Source: Rheum nobile (taxonomy: Eukaryota; Streptophyta; Magnoliopsida; Caryophyllales; Polygonaceae). Taken from it: 64,000 nucleotides of DNA. Of the stretch, positions 1-10,787 are shown one piece after another (positions within the stretch are counted from its first letter, which is position 1; each line of letters starts with the position of its first letter). The notes below the pieces were generated by a model. It ran no database searches, had not been told where the DNA came from, and worked only from the letters and a program-made list of their open reading frames with translations. Position numbers and translations under genes: made by a program. The stretch is taken from the NCBI GenBank assembly GCA_027886185.1, contig WOAB01000583.1:7006001-7070000 (forward strand), given 5' to 3'.

Positions 1-1
1 T

Positions 2-736
2 ATGTCTTGGTCTAGTTTTCATCGAGTTCCTGTGTGGATTATTCTGCCTGATCTGGATCCGATCTTCTTCTCCACACATATGCTTAGCGTCATTGGTAGT
101 ATGATTGGTATCCCTGTTTGCATGGACAACATCACAGCGACAAAACGTAGACTCTCTTATGCTAGATTGTTGATTGAAATTTCTGCTCTAGGAGCAGCTA
201 GAACTGAGGTATGTTTGCAGGGACCTAACAACAAGGTCTACAAGCAGAAAATTGAATATGAATGGCTTCCCTGGTGTTGCAGGGAATGCAGAATCTATGG
301 TCACACTATCAAATATTGCAACAAAGGAAACAAGAATCGACCTCATGTAAATAAATCTGAAGCTAAAGCCAACAGTCATGTTTCCTCTGAGAAGACTTGG
401 ATTCCTAAGACTAACTCTGAAGTTGCCTCTGGTGCTATAGTCAATACTGTTAAAGATGTTGATCCTAGTCTTAATGCTCAAGCCATAAATTCTCAGCAGA
501 CTATTGCTAAATCTCAGCAGAATGTTGATAAAGGAAGAACTTCTGGCTCCTCTCAAGATAAGTTGATTAGTGCTAATTCTCAACAAGTAGGTGTCCAGCA
601 TAGTAAGAGCACTGCTGCTAAAGGGAAAGGGGCTAATTTGTCACAGAATAAGACTGTTAGTCATGGTGCTTCATCTTCTCCCTCTAGTAACCTCACTAAG
701 AGTTGTAGCAGCTCTAAAAGCAAAGCTAATGGATGA
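2..736 (+). CDS. LINE ORF1 gag-like nucleic-acid-binding protein, N-terminally cut by the window
   Basis: This is the C-terminal 244 residues of the LINE ORF1 protein, which coats the LINE RNA. Residues 1-70 match the plant LINE DUF4283-type region (VPVWIILPDLDP, IGSMIGIPV, LSYARLLIEI). A CCHC zinc knuckle follows, with C93, C96, H101 and C106 in C-x2-C-x4-H-x4-C spacing. The rest is a Ser/Gln/Lys-rich low-complexity tail. The stop overlaps the ORF2 start by eight bases (ATGGATGA at 729-736), the usual tight ORF1/ORF2 arrangement. No internal stop is seen, unlike ORF2. The true start lies before the window. Confidence 0.85.
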   Translation: MSWSSFHRVPVWIILPDLDPIFFSTHMLSVIGSMIGIPVCMDNITATKRRLSYARLLIEISALGAARTEVCLQGPNNKVYKQKIEYEWLPWCCRECRIYGHTIKYCNKGNKNRPHVNKSEAKANSHVSSEKTWIPKTNSEVASGAIVNTVKDVDPSLNAQAINSQQTIAKSQQNVDKGRTSGSSQDKLISANSQQVGVQHSKSTAAKGKGANLSQNKTVSHGASSSPSSNLTKSCSSSKSKANG

Positions 737-2506
737 GTATAAATGTTGTTTCTGGAATACTAGGGGGCTTAGCTCTCTCCCTAGAATCAAGCTTGTTAGA
801 GCTTTTATTAAGAGAAATAAGATAAGTCTTGCTGGACTTTTGGAAACTAAGGTTGCTTCTAATAAAGATTTTGTTGTTAAGAATTCATTAGAGGCCTCTT
901 GGAAATATATTGCCAATGCTACCTCCTCTTCCAAGGGTAGAATCTGGCTTATGTGGGATCCTAGAGTGATCAAGTGACTATTCTTCAGAATAAAACCAGC
1001 TTCTATGTGTCTGTCCTCTATGGCTCTAATTCCATTAATACTAGAACTGATATGTGGAGGGACCTATGTTCTGTTAAACCTGATGTTTCTGCTGCCTGGC
1101 TCTGTGCTGGTGATGTCAATTGTATCTTTGATTCCACTGAGAAGATACATTTCAGGAACTACCTTGATAGGCCTTCTACTGAACTTGCTGATATTATGCA
1201 CTCTCTTTGCCTCACTGATCATCCTTTTTCTGGTGCTCATTTCACCTGGAGCAATCAACAAGCTGGTCTGGATAGAATTGCTTGCAAATTGGACAGAGTT
1301 ATGGTTGGCTATGCTTGGAGCACCAGCTTTCCTTCCTCCACTGTTTTCTTTGCTGATCCTCTGGGCTCTGATCACTCCCCTGGTATTGTCAATCATCATC
1401 CTACTCAATCCATTAAAAATGCTCCTTTCAAGTTCCATAATTTTTGGACTGAGGAAGATGATTATATGGAAGTAATGTCTAATGCCTGGAATATTCATGT
1501 GGATGGCACTGCCCAGTATGGCCTTGTTACTAAGCTGAAGAATGTTAAAAAAGCTCTTAAACAGTGGCATCATGGCAGATTTAGGAAACTCGAGTTGCTT
1601 GTTAATGAGTGTGTTAGTAAGCTCAGAGATGCTTATAATGTTCTCCAAGATGATTTTTCTAATACTGATAAGTAGAACTGTGTTGCTGAAGCCAAAGCTG
1701 ATCTTGATCGTAGGTATGCTCAACTCCAAAGTTATGTTACTCAGAAGGCAAAGATTGACTGGTTAAAATTTGGTGAAGAGACTTCTAGCTTCTTCTATAA
1801 CAGCATCAAAATCAGAAAAACCAAGTGTTCCATTTTTGCTCTCAAGATATTGTGAATGAAGTGATTGACTTTTATAGAAACCTCTTTGGCACTATTGTCA
1901 ATGATTGGCCAGGTTCTTTTTCTTCTCTCAAAGGCCCCCTACTTGATGCTGATAATAGTCAAGACCTTTGTTGCCTGCCTTCTTTTGCAAATATTAAACA
2001 TGCTGTCTTTGATATTGGTAACACTAAATCCCCTGGCCCTGATGGATTTGGTAGTTGGTTTTTCAAACAGGGATGGAGTGTGATTGGAAATGCAGTGTGT
2101 GAGGCTGTTTGTGAGTTTTTTAGAAGAGGAAAACTCCTTAAACAACTCAATACAACTTTTATTTGCCTTGTCCCAAAAGTGGAAGATCCTTTCTTTGTAA
2201 AGGAGTATAGGCCGATTTCTTGTTGTAACACTGCACTAAAAATCATCTCTAAGATCCTTGTTGACAAAGTGAGACCCCTCCTTGATAAAGTCATTGCCCC
2301 CTCCCAAAGTGCCTTTATTCCAGGGAGATCTATTTGCCACAATGTTGTTGTTGCTCAAGAGCTGGTGAGGGGATATGGTAGAACTGGTATTTCTCCTAGA
2401 TGCATGATTAATCTTGATATACAGAAAGCCTATGATTGTGTAAGCTGGACCTTCTTGAAAGAGGCCATGATTTATATGAATTTTCCTGGGCAATTGATTT
2501 CATGGA
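729..2506 (+). pseudogene. LINE ORF2, endonuclease plus N-terminal reverse transcriptase, degenerate
   Basis: ORF2 should encode the nicking endonuclease and reverse transcriptase used in target-primed reverse transcription. It starts at ATG 729 with the EEP endonuclease motif (CCFWNTRGL, LLETK) and later has GDVNCI, FTWSNQ and GSDHSP, which carry the expected catalytic Asp and His residues. RT motifs KSPGPDGFGSWFFK, YRPISCCN, QSAFIPGRSI and DIQKAYDCVSW follow. The frame is broken by a shift at about 974, a TAG at 1673 and another shift near 1825. The reading stops at about 2506 at the LTR-array junction, before the RT active-site motif. It cannot make an active protein. Confidence 0.85.
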
Positions 2507-2507
2507 T

Positions 2508-3620
2508 CATAGACGAGGACGGATTCGAACTCTGCCCTTGAGGTTGTGGCACAAATGGTGGCCTAGGTTGTTGAGGATGACCCTGTTGTTGCACTTGGCC
2601 TTGATTCTGTTCTGGGTCTCTCCATCTGAAGTTAGGATGATCCCTCCAACCAGGGTTGTATGTACTAGAGTAAGGATCATGCCTGTGCCTCTGCTGATAT
2701 CCTCCTACTGCATTCACCTCCTCTTGTAGAGTGGGGCACGAGTCAGTAGGGTGCAAGTCGTCGTGACAAATCTCACAGGCCTTAGCCTGCTGAGGCGTAC
2801 CTTTCAGCTTCAGACGCCTCACCTCCTCTCTCAGCACATCAAAATCAGCTTGATCAATCTTTGACTGAGAACTAGCAACCACCAAGCTTTGGGAACCTCT
2901 CCCACTGTACTGTCTAGAGTCATCAGCCAGAGTAGCAAATATCTCTAGAGCTTCTTCGTAAGTCCTCTTCAGAATATTCCCACCACATGAGGAATTCACC
3001 ATCCGACGGTCATCTTCACGGAGTCCTCCATGTAGATAAAGAATCAGATCATGATTAGCATAGCCATGGTAGGGGCAACTCTTCACCAGTTTCTTAAAGC
3101 GCTCATAATAATCATAGAGAGACTCATTAGACAGCTGCTCCACATTACAGATCTTCTTCTTGAGCTGATTGGACTTGATTGCTGGAAAGTATTTATCAAG
3201 AAATACCTTCTTCAAATTCACCCAAGTAGTGATGCTTCCTGGCGGTAAAGAATGATACCAATCCTTCGCTGAGTCCTTCAGAGAAAAGGAAAAGACTCTC
3301 AACCTCATATGATCTTCAGTAATCTCAGATGGCCTCATACTGGTGCAGACCTCAAGGAACTCATCCAGGTGCTGAATAAGATCCTCAAGCAGGGTTCCAT
3401 TGAATTTTGGGAGTAAATGGACTACTCCTGTCTTGAGCTCAAATTTAACCCCATCACCCAGGGCAGGGAATTGCACAACACGAGTTGGTTGCTCCAAGTT
3501 AGGAGCTGTCAAAGACTCAAGTGTAACACGAGCTGCCATCCTGCGAGCTTGAAGAAAAGTTCTTTCGATTTCTGGATCAAAAGCTAGAGGTAGATTATTA
3601 GTAACACGGGTGTGAACCAT
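2508..3620 (-). pseudogene. gag N-terminal part, second copy, truncated at LINE junction
   Basis: This is a retrotransposon capsid protein. It begins MVHTRVTNNLP and carries the retrotrans-gag core (IQHLDEFLEVC, DSAKDWYHSLPPGSI, FLDKYFPA, YDYYERFKKLVKSCPYHG). A cysteine-containing segment, CEICHDDLHPTDSCP, sits near residue 280. It is nearly identical to the copy at 9287-8289 but lacks that copy's two nonsense codons: here the reading is NFRWRDPEQNQ. The frame runs cleanly into the breakpoint at about 2507, where LINE sequence adds a few foreign residues. Confidence 0.85.
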
Positions 3621-3680
3621 AAGATAGGTTCACACCAAGATTGGCACACAAATCACACACACAAAATAGATTATTGCCTC

Positions 3681-3696
3681 CCTGGTAACGGCGCCA
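3681..3696 (-). other. Primer-binding site, left unit
   Basis: Read on the minus strand, TGGCGCCGTTACCAGG lies three to four bases inside the LTR end. It resembles the tRNA-Asp type PBS of Athila/Tat elements. Two G-to-A-like changes distinguish it from the right copy at 9348-9363, so this copy has decayed. Confidence 0.75.
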
Positions 3697-3699
3697 ATT

Positions 3700-4995
3700 T
3701 GATAACAGTTTTTCGTCGTGTAAAACTGCTATGCAAAATATCCAAACAAACCTTAAACCGTAGTCCTAGGTAAGTACAGGTCGAATCCACAGGGAGGCGA
3801 ATTCTATCTAAATATGCAATTCGTATGTCAATCAAATGTAACCAAAGGGGGGTTTTGTGAGTTTTAGTAACCTAAGCATGCAAAAGTAAACAAGCGAAAG
3901 AGTTGTGAAATCAGTGATGGGGAAAAACACTTAGTCAAACAACATCCACTATTCGTATGACAAGTTGATAATAGAAAATCATTCAAAATCTCATGCAATG
4001 GAAATTCCAATTCCTTTTCAGATATAACTAATAGCACAACCAGATACTATTAGTACTAACTAATTAAACAACCCTGAAACTATCAAGATTCAGTTTAACA
4101 ACAGCCTTACGGATAGGAATATAGTTGGATACAATTCTAGCATAAAACAATCAGCTTTTATCCTAGAATGTAAATCAGTTCTCTTCTGCATAAGACTAGC
4201 ACAACCAGATACTAGTACGATGCAGTTGCTACTCTGAAATAGATATGCTCAACCAGTAACAATCTAAATCTAGCAATAGATCAATAACGACAAACCCTAG
4301 TTGCGTCCAAGATAGAAATTATCAATATCAATCATAAGCAATCAAGCACGAGAATAGATAAAAACCATGCAATAGATTAAGAACGAGAGTCTCACAACTG
4401 AATCAAAATGAAAGCTTCAGCGTCTGACTAAGCCAAGGAGGCTTAGTTCTTCATAGCAAATACGTAGATTGGGAATTAGGGTTCTAGAGAGAGATTAGAT
4501 GATAGGCAAACAAGCCTTTTCTCAACCCTAATATACTAAAGGAAATAAAGTCTAAATTAACCTAAAATGAAATAATAAAATAATAATAATTAAACAAACG
4601 AAAGCAGGGAAATTAATCCCATTCTCGGCCTTGAATTCTCGTTCAGCACTTGCTCCGCACGGCCCAACTCCGGCAAACATCTCGTCAGCGGCGGCCCATC
4701 ACATGCAACAATCAGGTCGCCTACGTCATGGTGACATCACGGCCGAATTGCTTCAATTCTCCAGCTTCAATTTGACGCGACTTCTCGCGCTTCACTTCAC
4801 GCGTGGGCTCCAGCCTCCTTTTGGGCCTTTATTTAATTCGGCTCATCATCCTTTTAATTCCAGCTTCACGTGGCCTGTTAATCTCCAAACTTCGCCCCCA
4901 CACGCCATGCACATGAATGTGTCTAAATCTACCCGAATGGCACCAATAAAACCTCTAATGACTCTTACTTAAGCCCTACAAAGTAGCGCTTATCA
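3700..4995 (-). repeat. LTR shared by the two units (left)
   Basis: This is a 1296 bp LTR. On the plus strand it starts TGATAACAG and ends GCGCTTATCA, giving TGATA/TATCA terminal inverted repeats. It is bounded by a PBS at one end and a purine tract at the other. Bases 3700 to about 4440 (the R-U5 side) match the right LTR almost base for base. The U3 side (about 4440-4995) is only distantly similar to the right LTR, sharing short blocks such as CCAGCTTCACGTGG. Two LTRs from a single insertion should match throughout, so one of them is a recombinant. Confidence 0.8.
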
Positions 4996-5010
4996 AACCA
5001 CCCCATGCTT
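4996..5010 (-). other. Polypurine tract next to left LTR
   Basis: On the minus strand AAGCATGGGGTGGTT immediately precedes the LTR start. This is the usual plus-strand priming site, and it marks 4995 as the LTR boundary. A similar GCATGGGGTGG word recurs near 5625-5635. Confidence 0.7.
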
Positions 5011-6488
5011 AGATCTTTGCTCGTCCTCGAGTAAACTAATAAAGAGTCTACTCCTCCAATGTAGCATCCAAGGTCTCAGGAAGCATATCCTCCAACTAAG
5101 AGTCACCTAACCCATGCCAAGCTCCTGGCACCAATCTCATTCACAACACATCCTCAACTCAACAAGCTTAAGGGGCAAGCAGAGTACTTCCTCCAAGCTA
5201 ACCCGAACATCCAAAAGTGTGAGTAACCTCTAATCCTAGCCTCCATCTATTGCTCCTTATGTCTCCCAGAGTGACCTACCCGACAATCCTTCTTTGACTC
5301 CTCTTCTTATGACGCCTCGCCAAGAATAATGAGAAATCCTAAAATCACTCTTCTTCTTTTTTACTCGTTTTGCCAAGGCGCCCTTTTCGGGTTTTCACCA
5401 AGCCACTCATTTCATTTTCCAATAGATGTGCTCACATAAGCTCACGTCACTCTTGACCTCATATTACCCCAGCCTAATGTTGGTCCAAGCCACCTGCTTA
5501 TTACCTAGGCCGCCCTTTCGAGTTTTCGACCTATCCCAGAATTTTTATGATAGCCTTTTTTCAATTTTTGGCTCTTTTCATTTTTTTTCATTTTTCTCTT
5601 CATCGACGTAGCAAGTGTAAAACTCCACCCCATGCTTAAACATTGCATTGCCCTCAATGTAATGAAAGACAAAAGAATAGAAGCACAAGGAAAAGCAAAA
5701 ATTAACTCACAACGTTGCCGAGTTGGCTTGGACACTTCCTTGTCGCTGGCGGTGTACTCATGAAAGTTCATGTCCTGGATGTCTGCATCAATGCTATAAC
5801 CTTCATATACCGTGCAACCATAGGAAACCACTGTGAATTGCAGTGGTTATTCAGGAAAGCAGGGCTGCGCGGCCTTCAACTCCATCAACTCCTACCATGC
5901 AAACAAAAGGAACCACTCTGGGGAAGTAGTGGTTAATCAAGGGAACAGGGTTGCATGGCCTTCAAAAATGGGCCCAGATATAATCGTGGTTGGGCCCTGG
6001 TATTCCTCCTCTCCAGCTGTCGACTGTAGGGCCACCATCGTTGCCAAATGAATGTAGGGTGAATGTATTCCTCCGTTAGCAACATGATGCGCACCTCTCT
6101 GTGGGGAATCGGGACAGCTTGGTAAAACTTTTGTTTTTTGACTTTTTTCTCCCCGTTTAAGGTCTTTTCGGGGTATTTTTTGTGTGTGTGTTTTTTTTTT
6201 AGATAAAAGAAAACGAACCTGAAAATGGCGGCGATCGCCGTAATTAAACGGCGGTCGCCGTCATTTTCCACAAGCAAAGTGTCGGAGAAGGTGAAAACGG
6301 CGGGCGCCGTGAACTCCTTCTTCACTTTGAAACGCTTCCTGCAGGTTAGTTCGACACAGAAAGGAAAAACTAAAAAGAAAAACAAAAGAAAATGACCAAG
6401 GGAAGGAAAATAAACTACCTAACATCGGGTTGCCTCCTGATCAGCGCCTTAGTTAATGTCGTTGGCTCGACATACTACTCGAAAATCC
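5011..6488 (-). other. 3' untranslated internal region of the gag-PR element
   Basis: About 1.5 kb lies between the protease stop and the purine tract, where an autonomous relative would carry RT, RNase H and integrase. I find no RT, RNase H or integrase motif in any frame. It contains a second purine-tract-like GCATGGGGTGG near 5630, a TG microsatellite at 6180-6190, and three GC palindromes at 6228-6310, listed separately. Confidence 0.6.
6228..6310. repeat. Three 14-bp GC palindromes in the 3' untranslated region
   Basis: Copies at 6228-6241 (GCGGCGATCGCCGT), 6248-6261 (ACGGCGGTCGCCGT) and 6297-6310 (ACGGCGGGCGCCGT) are inverted repeats with a two-base centre. Offsets are 20 and 49 bp. 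It is the same word as in the protease ORF (7641-7861) and the Tekay LTRs. Confidence 0.85.
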
Positions 6489-9287
6489 TCAATCCATATC
6501 GTCAGGCTCTTTGGAAACCTTCTCAATCCATACCTCCTTCCTGAACCAATCATGGAAAGGTTTGAACCTTAGACCATGCTTCTTCTTCAGCGGCTTTTCC
6601 ATCTTGACCTTCTTAGTTGCGTCTACTCCATGCTTAGATCGATCAGGGGGGTGTTTAGCCTTGACTTCAGGGACCTGCACCAAAGATGTAACGAGCCTCT
6701 CGCTCGGAGTTAGCAACAAAGGTGATTTACCTGGAAGCTCCGGAGGGAGCTTATAGCAAGCGTCCCACTCAGCAACATCTTCCTGCAAGTCAGTAGATAT
6801 AGCAATATCCAAGCTAGAATCAACAATAGGTGGTGTGTCATCTAGGTGGTCCTCATCAAAAACATCTTGCACCACAGGCTCAAGTACATCAATTGCACAC
6901 AAAGAATGACCATCAGAGGAGAATTTCATGGCTTCATAGATGTTATAATTAATGGTTTGGCCATCAAATTCCATAGTCAAGGAACCAGTACTCACGTTGA
7001 TTTTAGTGTTGGCAGTTTTCAAGAAGGGTCTCCCTAACAGAATAGGGGCTACATGCATATCATGTTCCATATCAAGCACATAGAAGTCAGCAGGAAAAGT
7101 AAGATCACCAACCCTAACCAAAACATCCTCCACTATCCCTATAGGACGCACACTAGATCTATCAGCTAGCTGAATGGAAATTTTGGTCGCATGCATGGGT
7201 CCTAATCCTAAGGATTTACAAAGAGATGAAGGTAAAACATTTATGGAAGCACCCAAATCTAACATAGCTTTATTGAACTTGGTACCTCCAATGGTGACGG
7301 GGATGGTGAACATACCTGGGTCGCCACACTTCTTGGGTAATCGCTTCTGAAAAATAGCAGAGACATGTTCGCTTACCTTCACCTTCTTCTTGCTGTTCCT
7401 ATCCTGATTCCTCTTTGTGGTGCACATCTGCTTCAAGAACTTCGCATAACGAGGGACAGACTTGATCAAATTTAGGAGAGGCATGTTGACCTCAACGTTT
7501 CTGAACATCTCAAACATATCCTTGTCCTGCGCAAGTGGCTTGGTACGCTTCAATGCAGATGGGAATGGTGCAACGGGCTTCCACTCAGGAAAAATTGGAG
7601 GTACATACTCCTTCTCAGCCTCAGCATCGGCTTCAGAGGGGCGGCGGGCGCCGTAGGAAGTGCGGCGGGCGCCGTGAACATCACCAGAAAGTTTGAAGTT
7701 TGGCTCACCGTCACAGCGGGCGCCGTGATAAGTGCGGCGGTCGCTGCAATTTTTATCAGACAAGTCGAGAGCAGGGTCATTTTCACGGCGGGCGCTGTGG
7801 TCTTCACGGCGGTCGCCGTCGATGTCACGGCGGGTGCCGTAAGTTGCACAGCGGTCGCCATCGCTATTCTGTTCCAGCTCCTGATCCGCTTCCTTGTTGA
7901 CCTCAGAATCATCCTCTTCGAGCCTCTTCCCGCTCCTCAAAGTCATAGCACTGACATTCCTAATGTTCGGGTTCACTTCCGTTTGAGATGGAAGTTTACC
8001 AGAAATCTTCGCGTCAAGATTGCTCACCACCTGAGAGATCTGGCCAAATTGCCTTTCCAAGTTCTGAATGCTGGATTGTGTAGTCTCTTGGAACTGCAAC
8101 TGGTTCTTAGACAGCTTAGCAACATTCTCATTGAGGTTTACGTGGCTCTGCATCAGCATCTTTATCATATCCTCCATAGACGAGGACGGATTCGAACTCT
8201 GCCCTTGAGGTTGTGGCACAAATGGTGGCCTAGGTTGTTGAGGATGACCCTGTTGTTGCACTTGGCCTTGATTCTGTTATGGGTCTCTCTATCTGAAGTT
8301 GGGATGATCCCTCCAACCAGGGTTGTATGTACTAGAGTAAGGATCATGCCTGGGCCTCTGCTGATATCCTCCTACTGCATTCACCTCCTCTTGTAGAGTG
8401 GGGCACGAGTCAGTAGGGTGCAAGTCGTCGTGACAAATCTCACAGGCCTTAGCCTGCTGAGGCGTACCTTTCAGCTTCAGATGCCTCACCTCCTCTCTCA
8501 GCACATCAAAACCAGCCTGATCAATCTTTGACTGAGAACTAGCAACCACCAAGCTTTGGGAACCTCTCCCACTGTACTGTCTAGAGTCATCAGCCAGAGT
8601 AGCAAATATCTCTAGAGCTTCTTCGTAAGTCCTCTTCAGAATATTCCCACCACATGAGGAATTCACCATCCGACGGTCATCTTCACGGAGTCCTCCATGC
8701 AGATAAAGAATCAGATCATGATTAGCATAGCCATGGTAGGGGAAACTCTTCACCAGTTTCTTGAAGCGCTCATAATAATCATAGAGAGACTCATTAGACA
8801 GCTGCTCCACATTGCAGATCTTCTTCTTGAGCTGATTGGACTTGATTGCTGGAAAGTATTTATCAAGAAACACCTTCTTCAAATTCACCCAAGTAGTGAT
8901 GCTTCCTGGCGGTAAAGAATGATACCAGTCCTTCGCTGAGTCCTTCAGAGAAAAGGAAAAGACTCTCAACCTCATCTGATCTTCAGTAATCTCAAATGGC
9001 CTCATACTGGTGCAGACCTCAAGGAACTCATCCAGGTGCTGAATAGGATCCTCAAGCGGGGTTCTACTGAATTTCGGGAGTAAATGGACTACTCCTGTCT
9101 TGAGCTCAAATTTAACCCCATCACCCAGGGCAGGGAATTGCACAGCACGAGTTGGTTGCTCCAAGTTAGGAGCTGTCAAAGACTCAAGTGTAACACGAGC
9201 TGCCATCCTGCGAGCTTGAAGAAAAGTTCTTTCGATTTCTGGATCAAAAGCTAGAGGTAGATTATTAGTAACACGGGTGTGAACCAT
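6489..9287 (-). pseudogene. gag-protease polyprotein of non-autonomous Athila/Tat-like element
   Basis: This is a single 933-codon frame broken by only two nonsense codons near 8274-8287. There TGG has become TAG and GAA has become TAA, judged against the other gag copy. The gag core fills the first 330 residues. A Gln/Pro-rich linker and a coiled coil (NENVAKLSKNQLQFQET) follow. Next comes a repetitive segment made by the palindrome array. The aspartic protease has its catalytic motif in AMLDLGASINVLPSSL and its second half in PILLGRPFLK. The Lys-rich C-terminus ends without RT. The DLGAS form is usual for Athila/Tat proteases. Such gag-only elements need enzymes supplied in trans by relatives. 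Confidence 0.85.
7641..7861. repeat. Array of eight 14-bp GC palindromes inside the gag-PR coding region
   Basis: Copies start at 7641, 7662, 7713, 7734, 7785, 7806, 7827 and 7848, so the offsets are 21, 51, 21, 51, 21, 21 and 21 bp. The word is ACGGCG-n2-CGCCGT with one or two changes per copy and GG or GT centres. All offsets are multiples of three, so each copy is read in the same phase and gives YGARR, HGARR or DGDRR-like heptads. The palindrome is conserved better than the 7 bp between copies. Confidence 0.9.
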
Positions 9288-9347
9288 AAGATAGGTTCAC
9301 ACCAAGATTGGCACACAAATCACACACACAAAATATATTATTGCCTT

Positions 9348-9363
9348 CCCGGCAACGGCGCCA
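9348..9363 (-). other. Primer-binding site, right unit
   Basis: The minus strand reads TGGCGCCGTTGCCGGG just inside the right LTR. This is the tRNA-Asp type PBS common to Athila/Tat retrotransposons, and it fixes 9367 as the LTR end. Confidence 0.8.
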
Positions 9364-9366
9364 ATT

Positions 9367-10787
9367 TGATAACAGGTTTTTAGTCGTGTAAAAACTGCTA
9401 TGCAAAATATCCAAACAAACCCTAAACCGTAGTCCTAGGTAAGTAAAGGTCGAACCCACAGGGAGGCGAATTCTATCTAAATATGCAATTCGTATGTCAA
9501 TCAAACGTAACCAAAGGGGGGTTTTGTGAGTTTTGTAAGTTCTCTAAGCATGCAAAAGTAAACAAGCGAAAGAGTTGTGAAATCAGTGATGGGGAAAAGC
9601 ACTTAGTCAAACAACATCCACTATTCGTATGACAAGTTGATCCTAGATACTCATTCAAAATCTCATGCAATGGAAATTCCAATTCCTTTTCAGATATAAC
9701 TAATAGCACAACCAGATACTATTAGCACTAACTAATTAAACAACCCTGAAACTATCAAGATTCAGTTTAACAGCAGCCTTACAGATAGGAATATAGTTGG
9801 ATACAATTCTAGCATAAAACAACCAACTTTTATCCTAGAATGTAAATCAGTTCTCTTCTGCATAAGACTAGCACAACCAGATACTAGTACGATACAGTTG
9901 CTACTCTGAAATAGATATGCTCAACCAGTAACAATCTAAATCTAGCAATAGATCAATAACGACAAACCCTAGTTGCGTCCAAGATAGAGATTATCAATAT
10001 CAATCATAAGCAATCAAGCAAGAGAATAGATAAAAACCATGCAATAGATTAAGAATGAGAATCTCACAATTGAATCCAAACGAAAGCTTCAGTGTCTGAC
10101 TAAGCAAGGAAAATTAGTTCTCCATAGGTTTGTAGCAAAAACTCCAAAACTCTAGAATGAACGAACGATGGATCCTCGACAACGAGTTAACTAAAAGTGT
10201 TTTTTACCTAATTCTAAAAAGTGATAAAAATAATAAATAAAACAATAATAAAATAAAAATACAAAATAAACAAATCAAATTGGCAGACAAACGAATTGAA
10301 CAGCTCGACCAACAGTCTCTGCTTCCTCATATTGGCCCATCTCCAACATGCTTCTTCTCGGCCCACTCCATCTGCAGCATCAACACGGCCCACTGCAACT
10401 TCCAAATGCTCGCTGATGTCATGGTGACGTCGTGCTTCAAATTCTTCATTCCAGCTTCACGTGGTTATCTTCACGGGCCGAGCTGATTTGGGCCGACACG
10501 CCTCTTGTAATGGATAATGGGCCTGCAGCTCACTTATTTAATTAATGGCCCGCTTGTCTTCTAATTAATGGCTGCGTATCAGCTCACGCAACAGGCATTC
10601 AAATCCCGCGACCAAGTCCATAAATCTGCTAAACTCGATAAAATACCTGAAATGCCATAGAAACTTGTGTAGACATCGAAATCCAATAAAACTATAAAAT
10701 AAACTAAATACGAGAAATATGCATCTGCAAACGACCTAATTTATGCCTAAATACATGTCCTAAACATGTATGAAATGGATGCTATCA
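9367..10787 (-). repeat. LTR of the gag-PR element (right)
   Basis: This is an LTR of about 1421 bp, starting TGATAACAGG and ending ATGCTATCA on the plus strand. The outer end is set by the TATCA terminus at 10783-10787 and by LINE coding sequence right after it. The first 740 bp match the left LTR closely. From about 10110 the U3 side differs apart from short shared blocks, so the two LTRs belong to different U3 subtypes. Confidence 0.75.

Larger units (their letters stand above)
1..2506 (+). mobile_element. L1-type LINE, 5' portion, truncated by window start
   Basis: This is the first block of a non-LTR retrotransposon on the plus strand. It carries ORF1 with a CCHC knuckle, then an overlapping ORF2 with endonuclease and reverse transcriptase segments. 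It stops abruptly inside the reverse transcriptase at about 2506, where sequence identical to the gag region at 8175 onward begins. The LINE resumes at about 10788 with its C-terminal zinc-binding domain and poly(A) tail. The part of RT that would hold the YADD-type active site is missing from both blocks, so the LTR array replaced LINE sequence rather than simply inserting. Confidence 0.9.
2507..10787 (-). mobile_element. Tandem, truncated Athila/Tat-like gag-protease LTR element (gag / LTR / gag-PR / LTR)
   Basis: On the minus strand the order is LTR (10787-9367), PBS, gag-protease ORF (9287-6489), 3' untranslated region, purine tract, LTR (4995-3700), PBS, and a second gag copy (3620-2508) cut off at the LINE. 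The middle LTR serves both units, as in dimers made by unequal LTR recombination. The tRNA-Asp type PBS, TGATA...TATCA LTR ends and the DLGAS protease motif point to the Athila/Tat group. No RT, RNase H or integrase is present, so the element is non-autonomous. No target-site duplication can be read because the left end is truncated inside gag. Confidence 0.85.

Noticed and set aside
5933..6385. Minus-strand 150-residue ORF starting MFFFLVFPF
   Set aside because: It spans a TG microsatellite, a poly-T run and the palindromes in a retrotransposon untranslated region, with no domain.
7641..7861. Possible CRISPR-like array
   Set aside because: Palindromic copies are only 14 bp with 7 bp gaps, lie inside a retrotransposon reading frame in plant DNA, and have no cas context.
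7674..8396. Plus-strand ORF of 240 residues opposite the gag-PR gene
   Set aside because: It is the antisense shadow of the palindrome array and gag. The minus strand has clear gag and protease motifs.
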